DNA of 64,000 nt from Hymenopellis radicata (lineage: Eukaryota > Basidiomycota > Agaricomycetes > Agaricales > Physalacriaceae). The notes under the pieces were generated by a model. It was not told the DNA's origin and ran no database searches. It saw only the letters and a program-made list of their open reading frames with translations. The position numbers were made by a program, and so were the translations under genes. The stretch covers positions 87,472 to 151,471 of the forward strand of contig JADNRX010000109.1 in the NCBI GenBank assembly GCA_015501595.1, written 5' to 3'. Positions 56,852 to 64,000 of the stretch are shown here, in pieces (the first letter of the stretch is position 1; every line of letters starts with the position of its first letter).

Positions 56852-57585
56852 CCAAATGCATCCAGAATGGCATTACTCTGTTGAAGAAGATAAGCCAGTG
56901 TCAGGAGTGCCTTTAACAACATCTAGCAGTTTCCATTTCATGCAAGCAAGTGAACTCGAAACTCCGGTCAAAGAAACTACGGAGTGGGTCTCTGTTGATG
57001 CACCGGGACCCAAAGCTCATTCAGAGTCAACAACTGCTGTTAACGGATGGGTTGATCCAATGGCGGATGAGATTCAATCTCCTAATGCTCAGGTACGTGC
57101 AACCCACGAACATGCCCTAGGCTCCCGCCGCCGTTGATTGAGCCGATAAAGATGACACTTTGCCGTCTCTCCTAAGTCTCTCTATGAAATTCACGCGTCG
57201 TTCAATCCTTCTGGCGCCATCGTTCAATCCTTCTGGTGCGGCGACACCCGCAGCTGAAAGCAATGGAGATGCACAGACGCCTGTCTCCGCCGAACCAGTA
57301 CAGCCTGTTGAAGATGACGGTTTCGTCCAGGCTAAGAGCTGATGTGGCACTGATGTGGTTGTGGTAGCAAGCGTGGTGGGCACGGGGGAGAGCGTGGTGG
57401 ATTCCATGGTCGTGGTTACAGCGAATTTCGTGGTGGCATCCGTGGTGAATGCGGACGTGGTGGCAGCAACTTCCGGGGTGATGGCGACTGAGTACGTGGT
57501 GGATATTGTCGTGGCAGCGGTGATGGCGAGGGCCGCGGATGTGGCCGTGGACAGGACCCCCGAAAATAGTGCCAAATGTGTGATG
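56852..57585 (+). pseudogene. fragment of an RGG-box RNA-binding protein gene
   Basis: The first exon reads MHPEWHYSVEEDKPVSG then SFHFMQASELETPVKETTEW and VDPMADEIQSPNAQ, up to a GTACGT donor near 57090. A later segment contains FNPSGAATPAAESNGDAQTP and VEDDGFVQAKS. After a stop (tgatgtgg, 57341) comes an Arg/Gly-rich stretch with RGG, FRGG and RGGS repeats, in a frame with a further stop near 57488. A 22-bp tandem duplication (gttcaatccttctgg, twice near 57208-57245) shifts the frame. A conserved acidic module followed by an RGG tail resembles caprin-like or other mRNA-binding proteins. With stops and a frameshift it is a captured, decayed copy. Confidence 0.5.
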
Positions 57586-57587
57586 CC

Positions 57588-57990
57588 TGTGCGGATAAAA
57601 TTTGAGGTTTTTGAAAATATGTATGGTACTTTTCCGGATAAAAATCGCACTTTTTGGGCAGGAGGTATGAGCCACAGTGCGGATAAGATTTGGGTCCACA
57701 GGAGGGTCTGATGCTGGTGCGGATAAAATCTGGGCACCTAAGACCACATAGCGCAGTGGGCAGAGCGCAACCCAAGATCGGGCTATTTTGGTCGCTTCGG
57801 TGGTTCGAACCTCACGGCAAGCGCTTCTTGACGCTCGATAGCATGGGCGCAGCGCGCCGCCGCCTGCCGGCGCCTGGTACCCGGCTCCGGCACGTCTGAG
57901 GCATAGTGCGGATAAAAATCGACCATTTTTTGAAGTCTGGTACGAAGTGCGGATACACCTTCCTTTTTGGGATCCGGATAAGAATTTTGG
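57588..57990. repeat. interspersed ccggataaaa/tgcggataaaa words
   Basis: Seven occurrences of cggataaaa or close variants (near 57592, 57635, 57681, 57718, 57909, 57951 and 57975), most preceded by tg, lie within 400 bases, spaced irregularly at 25-190 bases. They flank the tRNA-like segment. The function is unknown; they could be protein-binding sites of the TIR element. Confidence 0.5.
57742..57835 (+). repeat. tRNA-like sequence (A and B boxes, no tRNA fold)
   Basis: An A-box-like tagcgcagtgggcagagcg starts near 57747, and a B box ggttcgaacct lies about 60 bases on. The T stem around the B box pairs poorly (ggtgg/ctcac), and the expected acceptor ends are not complementary. It is better described as tRNA-derived than as a working tRNA gene. 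Confidence 0.4.
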
Positions 57991-58582
57991 GTCGGGATCA
58001 GACATTTGGTAGCATTTTCGGGGGTCCTCCGTGGACATGGCTGTGGATGTGGTGGTGATTGTGATGGTAAGGCATTTCATGCCTGATACTGAAATTATTT
58101 GAAGCCCTGTATTGCTCCGTCATATGTCTTGTTGTCTATATGTTGATTTGCCACTGGATGCATGGATGCGCGAGTACTAGGGAATTTGATAGTCTTATCA
58201 GTACGAGAGCAGCAGATGGAGCATGGCAGAAGACGGTTTACTGCTCTTGTCAGCGTCGGTTATTAGCAGCAATAAGACTATCGACAACTCGTCCTTCCAC
58301 ATCAGGATGCGACTGATGACAATGTGCTTGATGGTTGCCTTGCCGTCAGGGCTGTTCCAGGCTATGGCGGCGAGCATTGAATCAAGGACAGACGCGAAAA
58401 TGAGGGCACAAAAGACGTTTATTATCTGTGATCGTGGTGGTATAGGGAGAGACGCATGTTCCTAATCGGGCTGATTGCATAAGCAACCAGGTGCCGGCCA
58501 AGACCCCCGCGATTTGAAACAGACTACATACAAGTACTTTGCTCGCTCGTCACGCCGTATCGTCAGTCTGTCTAGGAGAGAC

Positions 58583-58891
58583 TAGCGTACTAATAAGTAT
58601 GTGAAGGAGGTCTTTGGTAAATATTGATGAGTGTGTGGCGTGGTTTCTGGTACGGGGTCTGGGTCGTTTTTACACTGACGTCTAGAGATAGACCTTCGCC
58701 CTTAGTTTGAAGTCGACGACGACTCAGGTCGTTAAGGAAGGTTTTGAACGGCACTCTTGCTTCAAAGTCTCCTTCTTCACGACAGTTGGGTGCCTATACA
58801 ATACAGCGTACTTATTGAAATGTCTCTGAACAATGCAATTTCCTAAATGTTACAAAAAGATGAAAAAGAGATTAGCACTCCTCATGTGGCG
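58583..58891. other. intergenic, right flank of the TIR element
   Basis: About 300 bases. The duplicated block shared with 62712 onward begins at about 58826, a little past the 3' end of the oxygenase gene. Confidence 0.4.
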
Positions 58892-60325
58892 CTATTTCTG
58901 CTTAAGCTTTTTCGCCGCAGAATCGTCCTTTGCACCTTTATGCGCCCGTTTGTCACCCGCACTTTCCTTCGCGCGCAGAAACATCCCACCACCAAAATAC
59001 TTACACCATGCTTCCTGAGCCTCATTACCCGTATGCTCAATATACTCCACACTCGAGATGTAGCGCACATCAATGGCATCATACAAATAAAACTCAGCGC
59101 CCTCATCAACTTCCCAAGGTGCATTCGTTCGCCTCGACCTCTCACGCCACTCGTCTTCCTCATCCGAATCTTCTTCCTCCGTGGGCTCCGGATTGGCATC
59201 GGTGGCACATTTATACACCATGGCAGAGGCTCCGTCCATTCTGTAGCTCCCCGTCTGGTAATCCGCCGTCGCATTCAGCAAGATAGGGTGCAGAGAGACC
59301 TCAAAGAGCGGCGACAAGTGGCGGTACATGAGAGCGTCGACGCCTTTCAGGTATTGCGGGAGGATACTCTGTTGGCGGTAGAGATGGCGCAACGGGAACC
59401 CGACCTCCTGGATCTCCTTCTGCTTCAGCGAGGCCCGAAGAGTCTTGATCAACAGCTCCAGCGCCTCGTCGTTCTTTGTAACGTCAGGAAGCTCATATCC
59501 AGAGTAGCGCTGTACGCGCGCCGTGTTGATAATGTCGTAAATGGGCTTGTCGTCGTCGTCGTCCTCACGGTCAGAATAGTAATCATCCGTCGTCACGTAC
59601 ACGTCATACTGGAGCACCACGCGCACGCCCTCCGTGACGGGATCCACTTTGTGCTCGACGTCGGTGTAGAACGCCACGACCTGCATCTCCACCAGCTTTC
59701 CTTTATTCGCCGGCTGCATATCAAAGGTCGTCTCCACCCCGCGGTGGCGCAGGAGCAGCGCACCGCCCTTCCAGGCCGTGTTCAGCGAGACCAGAACCGT
59801 CCCATGATGGTCATCGCCGTGCGTCGAGTCCCTGTGCCAATCAAAGTGGCCGCCCTCCTTGTAGACGGCGAGCTTATACAGTTTAACCTCAGCCTTGCGG
59901 TTCCTCCCCACAAAAAGCGTCTGATTCAGCACGGGCGTGATCTCCTCGTCTAGGCACTGCAGGTCGTCAGTCGCCAGGTCCTTCGCCTCGATCTCGTACC
60001 CGTTGCGGTAGTCGAGATCCAGCACGGTCTGCTCCCCGCGTCCAAACTTGGACTGGTTCTCTTTCGCGACGTCCATAATCTTATCCACCTTGGGCTTATC
60101 GATGGACCCAAACGCCTTGTCGTCCTCAGCCGTACCAAAACTTGCGGCGGAGGGGCTAGAGAGGATCTTAAACGATGTAAACGGCGCACAGGCCACATCG
60201 TTGAGAGCTTTCGAGATGTCGTTGTTCTTTGCTACCTTAATCCCTGGCTTTCGCTGATACTGGGCCATGGCTTTGTCAACTTCCAAGTAAGCCAGAATAG
60301 GGTGCTCCGTCGACGACATGGTCAC
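58892..60325 (-). CDS. 2OG-Fe(II) oxygenase (prolyl-4-hydroxylase fold), intact copy
   Basis: An intronless 477-codon gene. A helical N-terminal region precedes the oxygenase core: LYKLAVYKEGGHFDWHRDST carries the iron-binding His164 and Asp166 (pattern Y..G..F..H.D). SLNTAWKGGALLLRHRG is a core strand pair. YTDVEHKVDPVTEGVRVVLQ carries the distal His225 and the 2OG-binding Arg235. The C-terminal half has an acidic patch (EEEDSDEEDEW) and a Lys-rich end (AAKKLKQK). The start at 60325 (MTMSSTEH) or at the Met two codons on are both possible. The substrate is unknown. A decayed copy in the same orientation lies at 62773-64000. Confidence 0.88.
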   Translation of the reverse strand: MTMSSTEHPILAYLEVDKAMAQYQRKPGIKVAKNNDISKALNDVACAPFTSFKILSSPSAASFGTAEDDKAFGSIDKPKVDKIMDVAKENQSKFGRGEQTVLDLDYRNGYEIEAKDLATDDLQCLDEEITPVLNQTLFVGRNRKAEVKLYKLAVYKEGGHFDWHRDSTHGDDHHGTVLVSLNTAWKGGALLLRHRGVETTFDMQPANKGKLVEMQVVAFYTDVEHKVDPVTEGVRVVLQYDVYVTTDDYYSDREDDDDDKPIYDIINTARVQRYSGYELPDVTKNDEALELLIKTLRASLKQKEIQEVGFPLRHLYRQQSILPQYLKGVDALMYRHLSPLFEVSLHPILLNATADYQTGSYRMDGASAMVYKCATDANPEPTEEEDSDEEDEWRERSRRTNAPWEVDEGAEFYLYDAIDVRYISSVEYIEHTGNEAQEAWCKYFGGGMFLRAKESAGDKRAHKGAKDDSAAKKLKQK

Positions 60326-61127
60326 TGAAAAAAAAAAAACACATCAGCCCTAGAGAAATGGTATATTAGACGGCAAACCTTTTGTAATTCGTCGCCACAG
60401 TTGGTGGTTTAGATCAAAGAGTTGCTAGGTGACTCATTACGTAGTGTGGCGCAATGCTTGTATCCCGCCCACGACCTGAGAGATCTGAGATGCGATGTCG
60501 AGCCCGCTTCCGCCATATATGGAAATGAGCTGAGCGAGTTATCGATCGCTCGTGATGGCATTTCTGCCCATTTCGAGTCGTGGCGCAGAAATCCGAGGCG
60601 GCTTCACCAACAGACTCGTGTGTTTAATTTATGAATTTCAGCCATGGTCAAGCATCTTGAACCACTTTTAGGCTGTACTGAGGTCATATCATTGTCTGGA
60701 TAAGGTCTGTACATTGTTTGTGACATGTCAGTACTCTTCGCGGCCATGTCACACATTGAGACTGACCGAGTAACAAAGTGAACGCTTCGAAGGCTTCAGC
60801 AAAGCCGATAAACCGCGCTAGGACTTAAGCGTGTATCGGAGTGACGATAGGTGACGATGTTAAATTTTTCCCAGAGGACACGAGTGGCTTTGGTGAGAGG
60901 ACTAACCGCCTTGCAAGGGTGATGACACCAACTACAATGTCTTCCTCTCATCCACGGCTCAGATGGCGAAGCAGCCTCCGGGCCTTCCAGGTGTTGAAAG
61001 GAAGACAAGGCTGAAGAAGCGAATTTGGGCTGGAATGCCAGAGTCGTGTGCAAATAAACTGCATAACGCGTTTATGAAATCCACGATCCTAGATTCCTAG
61101 TGTACTATTGCGCATGTACCTATGTGC
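60326..61127. other. intergenic, nothing recognised
   Basis: About 800 bases. An A-run (aaaaaaaaaaa, 60329-60339) lies just upstream of the oxygenase start. No supported gene. Confidence 0.4.
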
Positions 61128-62427
61128 CTAAGTAATATCAAAATACGACGTATAAAATCTGATCTCAACATTCCTCTTCAACCTCTTCCCAACATGCTCG
61201 TGCAACCACGTCTTCGCCTCCTCCAAATTCTCCTTCTTGGAGGTCCTGTCAAACGACAGGACCTCCAGAGCCGAATAACCTGCACCATTCAGCGTCGGCA
61301 CAATGATCAGCCGCCTTCTCCATCGAAACATCAAATCGGATCTCCTTGAGACAAGGAGAACTGAGTTTCTCAAGGATAGACGGGACGTGCTTCGCTGATA
61401 ACCCACGTCCCGGGTAAGTCGGAGAAATAACAAGGACTCCAAATCGAAGAGTCTCCAACTTGGTGAGAGTCGTCAAGTCGGCGACGCGACAGAATGCATC
61501 TTGGTGCAATCAGAGTGCGCACAAAGACCCGGTGATGTCACACACACCTTGCCCATCCGTTGAATCAGACGATGAATCCACGAAGGCGATTGCTAGACTA
61601 GTAATTGACTGGCCAATGTCATACAGAAAGCGGGAAACATGATGCGCCTCTTTAATACCGATGTATCCCATATCAACGGTGAGAATCTTGATTGAGCCTG
61701 GAGTAGCACAAAGCCACGTCAAGAACTCGGCGCTGATCGCGATTTCGTGTCGTAGAGATAGAGACTGCAGAATTCGCGATGACGGCGTCGTGATGGCTAT
61801 GTCATCGCCCTGAGCCTGAGGGGCACCATCCTTGCCCGGGAATATATATCGTAGTGCAAGACTCTCTAGATTCGTACAACGAGACACGAGCTCTGTCATA
61901 CGGCTGATCCTGTCAAAGTACGTAGATTGCATGTCCAAGCGCTTCAACTGCGGACCAAAAAGCGGCATACCCGCCCTCCATTCCTCTTCGGCCACGTTGG
62001 TGAAGCGCGCGTGATATATGGACACATCCTCGACGTGCGGTAGGAGCGCAAGTTGGGGGAGAACACTGTTGATCCAAAATCCCTCGGCAGGGTTCCGGTT
62101 GTAGCTTTCATGGAGTTCATGGAGGCTCAGCCGGCGGACGTGTGAGCGGAACGTACACAGTGGATGCGCGACGAGCGCGCCGAAAGTGACACCGATAGTG
62201 CGGTCGAAGTAACCGGTGAGATGTACGGTGTCGAAGGTGTGCAGACGCGTGCGGGGGAGCCATGATCGACAGACTAAGGAGCATGAGAGGAGGGTTGTTA
62301 CTGGTTTGGTCGAATCTGTCCGCAAGCTATAGTCTTGGGAGTAGTAATTAGATTTCGCCTCTCCGTCGAGGATGTAGACCTGGTCCAAGATGGTGTCGAA
62401 TACCTCTGGCGGAAAGATGTCAGCCAT
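61128..62427 (-). CDS. F-box/LRR-type protein, with a probable frame break
   Basis: A substrate adaptor of the SCF ubiquitin ligase type. The start at 62427 gives MADIFPPEVFDTILDQVY, then LLSCSLVCRSWLPRTRLHTF, the core of the F-box. Leucine-rich segments follow (VLPQLALLPHVEDVSIYHAR, LKRLDMQSTYF, TNLESLALRYIFPG, SLRHEIAISAEFLTWL). An intron (GTGTGTG...CCAAG) after STDGQ leads to FCRVADLTTLTKLETLRFG and LSSPCLKEIRFDVSMEKA. The expected tail (ALEVLSFDRTSKKENLEEAK, then EIRFYTSYFDIT) lies in another frame, so a shift falls near 61,270-61,320. It sits between the two oxygenase copies. Confidence 0.75.
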
Positions 62428-62711
62428 GGTGGTGGTCACTGTTAAGGTGACCGCGATCGATTTTGCACAGCTTCCAGCTAGTCTCCCACACTACTCATCC
62501 ACATGGTCGGCACACGGCGGAAATTATCACTGCGGTCCTCGCAGGAAAACTAAGACTTGCTTTGAAGTCGAGGTGTTCTTAGTTTGGCCGCAGACTTGTG
62601 TGCCATTGCCTGAGGAGGTGATCTGATGAGGTAAGGTCAGAGAGGTGAGGTGAGGCAGAGGTGAGGTGAGACGAGGTGGAGGAGAGGAGAGGTTGTATTT
62701 GAATCCCTAAA
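62428..62711. repeat. intergenic with purine-rich gaggtgag repeat
   Basis: Within this stretch, 62630-62694 is an imperfect run of gaggtgagg and gaggagagg words, all purine on the plus strand apart from scattered T and C. No gene. The block duplicated from 58826 onward begins at about 62712. Confidence 0.55.
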
Positions 62712-62772
62712 CAATACAATTTCCTAAATGTTACAAAAAGATGAAAAAGAGATTAGCACTCCTCATGTGGCA

Positions 62773-64000
62773 CTATTTCTGCTTGGGCTTTTTCGCCGCA
62801 GAATCGTCCTTTGCACCATGATGCGCCCGTTTGCCACCCGCACTTTCCTTCGCGCGCAGAAACATCCCACCACCAAAATACTTACACCATGCTTCCTGAG
62901 CCTCATTACCCGTATGCTCAATATACTCCACACTCGAGATGTAGCGCACATCAATGGCATCATACAAATAAAACTCAGCGCAGCTCTTAACCCACGCGTC
63001 TTCCTCATCCGAATCTTCTTCCTCATCCGAATCTTCCTCCTCCGTGGGCTCCGGATTGACACATTTATACACCGTGGAAGATGCTCCGTACACGTTGTAG
63101 CTGCCCGACTCGCAGTCCGCCGTCGCATGCAGCAAGATAGGGTACAGAGAGACCTCAAAGAGCGGCGACAAGCGGCGGTACATGAGAGCGTCGACGCCTT
63201 TCAGGTACTGCGGGAGGATACTCTGTTGGCGGTAGAGATGGCGCAACGGGAACCCGACCTCCTCAATCTTCTTCTGCTTCAGCGAGGCCCGAAGAGTCTT
63301 GATCAACAGCTCCAGCGCCTCGTCGTTCTCAGTAACGTCAGGAAGCTCATATCCAGAGTTGCGCTGTACGGATGCCGTGTTGATAACGTCATAAATGGGC
63401 TGGTCTTCATCCTCATCCTCATCCTCATCCTCACTATCAGAAATAGTAATGATCCGTCGTCACGTACACGTCGTACTGGAGCACCACGCGCACGCCCTCC
63501 GTGACGGGATCCACTTTGTGCTCGACGTCGGTGTAGAACGCCACGACCTGCATCTCCACCAGCTTTCCTTTATTCGCCGGCTGCATATCAAAGGTCGTCT
63601 CCACCCCGCGGTGGCGCAGGAGCAGCGCACCGCCCTTCCAGGCCGTGTTCAGCGAGACCAGAACCGTCCCATGATGGTCATCGCCGTGCGTCGAGTCCCT
63701 GTGCCAATCAAAATGGCCGCCCTCCTTGTAGACGGCGAGCTTATACAGTTTAACCGCAGCCTTGCGGTTCCTCCCCACAAACAGCGTCTGACTCAACACA
63801 GGCGTGATCTCCTTGTCCAGGCCACTGCAGGTCGCCAGTCGCCAAGGTCCTTCGCCTCGATCTCGTACCCGTTGCGGTAGTCGAGATCCAGCACGGTCTG
63901 CTTCCCCGCGTCCAAACTTGGACTGGTTCTCCTTTCGCGACGTCCATAATCTTTGTCCCACGTTGGGCTTATCGATGGACCCAAATGCCTTGTCGTCCTC
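62773..64000 (-). pseudogene. 2OG-Fe(II) oxygenase, second copy, frameshifted and cut by the window end
   Basis: This is a direct duplicate of 58892-60325. The last part (MIKTLRASLKQKKIEEVGFP to AAKKPKQK) is open, with an altered acidic patch (EEEDSDEEEDSDEED) and an internal loss after DAWVKS. Upstream, the core GHFDWHRDSTHGDDHHG and YTDVEHKVDPVTEGVR is preserved. Compared with copy 1 there are extra bases near 63441 (agaaatag), 63821, 63844, 63903, 63932 and 63954, which break the frame at least three times. Copy 1's N-terminal codons run off the window end. Either a pseudogene or poor sequence in a repeated region. Confidence 0.85.

Larger units (their letters stand above)
56702..58582. 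mobile_element. 1.9-kb non-autonomous TIR element carrying a host gene fragment
   Basis: Inverted repeats of about 65 bp (left 56702-56770, right about 58452-58527) share the words cgcgggg, gtcttggccggcacc, ggttgcttatgcaat and gcccgattagga. A perfect 13-bp direct repeat, tagcgtactaata, flanks the whole unit at 56689-56701 and 58583-58595, as a target duplication would. The right side has about 55 bases outside the inverted repeat. The inside holds an RGG-box gene fragment, repeats of tgcggataaaa and a tRNA-like sequence, but no transposase. Confidence 0.6.

Noticed and set aside
57742..57835. A possible functional tRNA gene
   Set aside because: A and B boxes are present, but the T stem and acceptor stem do not pair, so it is kept only as a tRNA-derived repeat.
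57117..58080. Long minus-strand ORFs rich in Thr/Ser/Ala
   Set aside because: They are the mirror of the RGG-coding plus strand and its repeats; Thr/Ala richness follows from GTGGT/ACCAC composition.
58847..59953. 368-residue plus-strand ORF opposite the 2OG oxygenase
   Set aside because: Shadow of the minus-strand oxygenase, which has all catalytic residues.
1..64000. Secondary-metabolite gene cluster (P450, ABC transporter, oxidoreductase)
   Set aside because: The candidate genes are 15-45 kb apart with housekeeping genes and transposons between, and there is no backbone synthase.

Overview
The window is nuclear DNA of a filamentous basidiomycete, most likely an Agaricomycete. Genes are split by many short (about 45-60 nt) GT-AG introns. 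Gene content is typical of a plant-litter or wood decayer (AA9 LPMO, GH45 endoglucanase, P450, ABCC transporter), and basidiomycete-type families are present (F-box/LRR, 2OG-Fe(II) oxygenase expansion, LINE RT with a C-terminal zinc finger). All exon joins were read by eye, without alignment software.

Layout. 1-11.7 kb is a compact housekeeping block: AA9 LPMO (-), an unrecognised gene (-), a Gfo/Idh/MocA oxidoreductase (+) convergent with RNase H2A (-), which is divergent from a Rom2-type RhoGEF (+), then the OTU1 deubiquitinase (+). 11.8-15.9 kb is debris: a PIF1-like helicase remnant, a 5'-truncated copy of an AP endonuclease gene, and a membrane-protein remnant. 16-22 kb is one large ABCC transporter gene (-).

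23.66-38.98 kb is a repeat island bounded by perfect 24-bp terminal inverted repeats with AT-rich subterminal repeats. It holds a 21-bp minisatellite, fragments of an unrecognised gene, and a complete young Ty3/Gypsy chromovirus (27,603-37,858; LTRs that look identical; 5-bp target duplication GGTGG). The chromovirus carries an extra ORF after pol, and that ORF is itself split by a 0.77-kb MITE-like element. A 5'-truncated LINE RT abuts the right end of the island.

41.4-56.6 kb is genic again: the intact AP endonuclease parent gene, GH45, a Gpr1/Fun34/YaaH transporter, a possible mitochondrial protein, a P450, an inverted pair of NTF2-like genes (one truncated), RNase P subunit Pop4, and a multi-pass membrane protein with a frame break. 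56.7-58.6 kb is a TIR-bounded non-autonomous element carrying an RGG-box gene fragment. 58.8-64 kb has two direct copies of a 2OG-Fe(II) oxygenase gene (one intact, one decayed) flanking an F-box gene.

The most notable items are the extra chromovirus ORF ending in a zinc-knuckle-spaced CX2CX4CX4C motif, the nested architecture of the island, the RGG-carrying TIR element, the partial gene duplications, two adjacent micro-exons in the oxidoreductase, a possible GC-AG intron in RNase H2A, the unusual AA9 active site, and several single-gene frame breaks.
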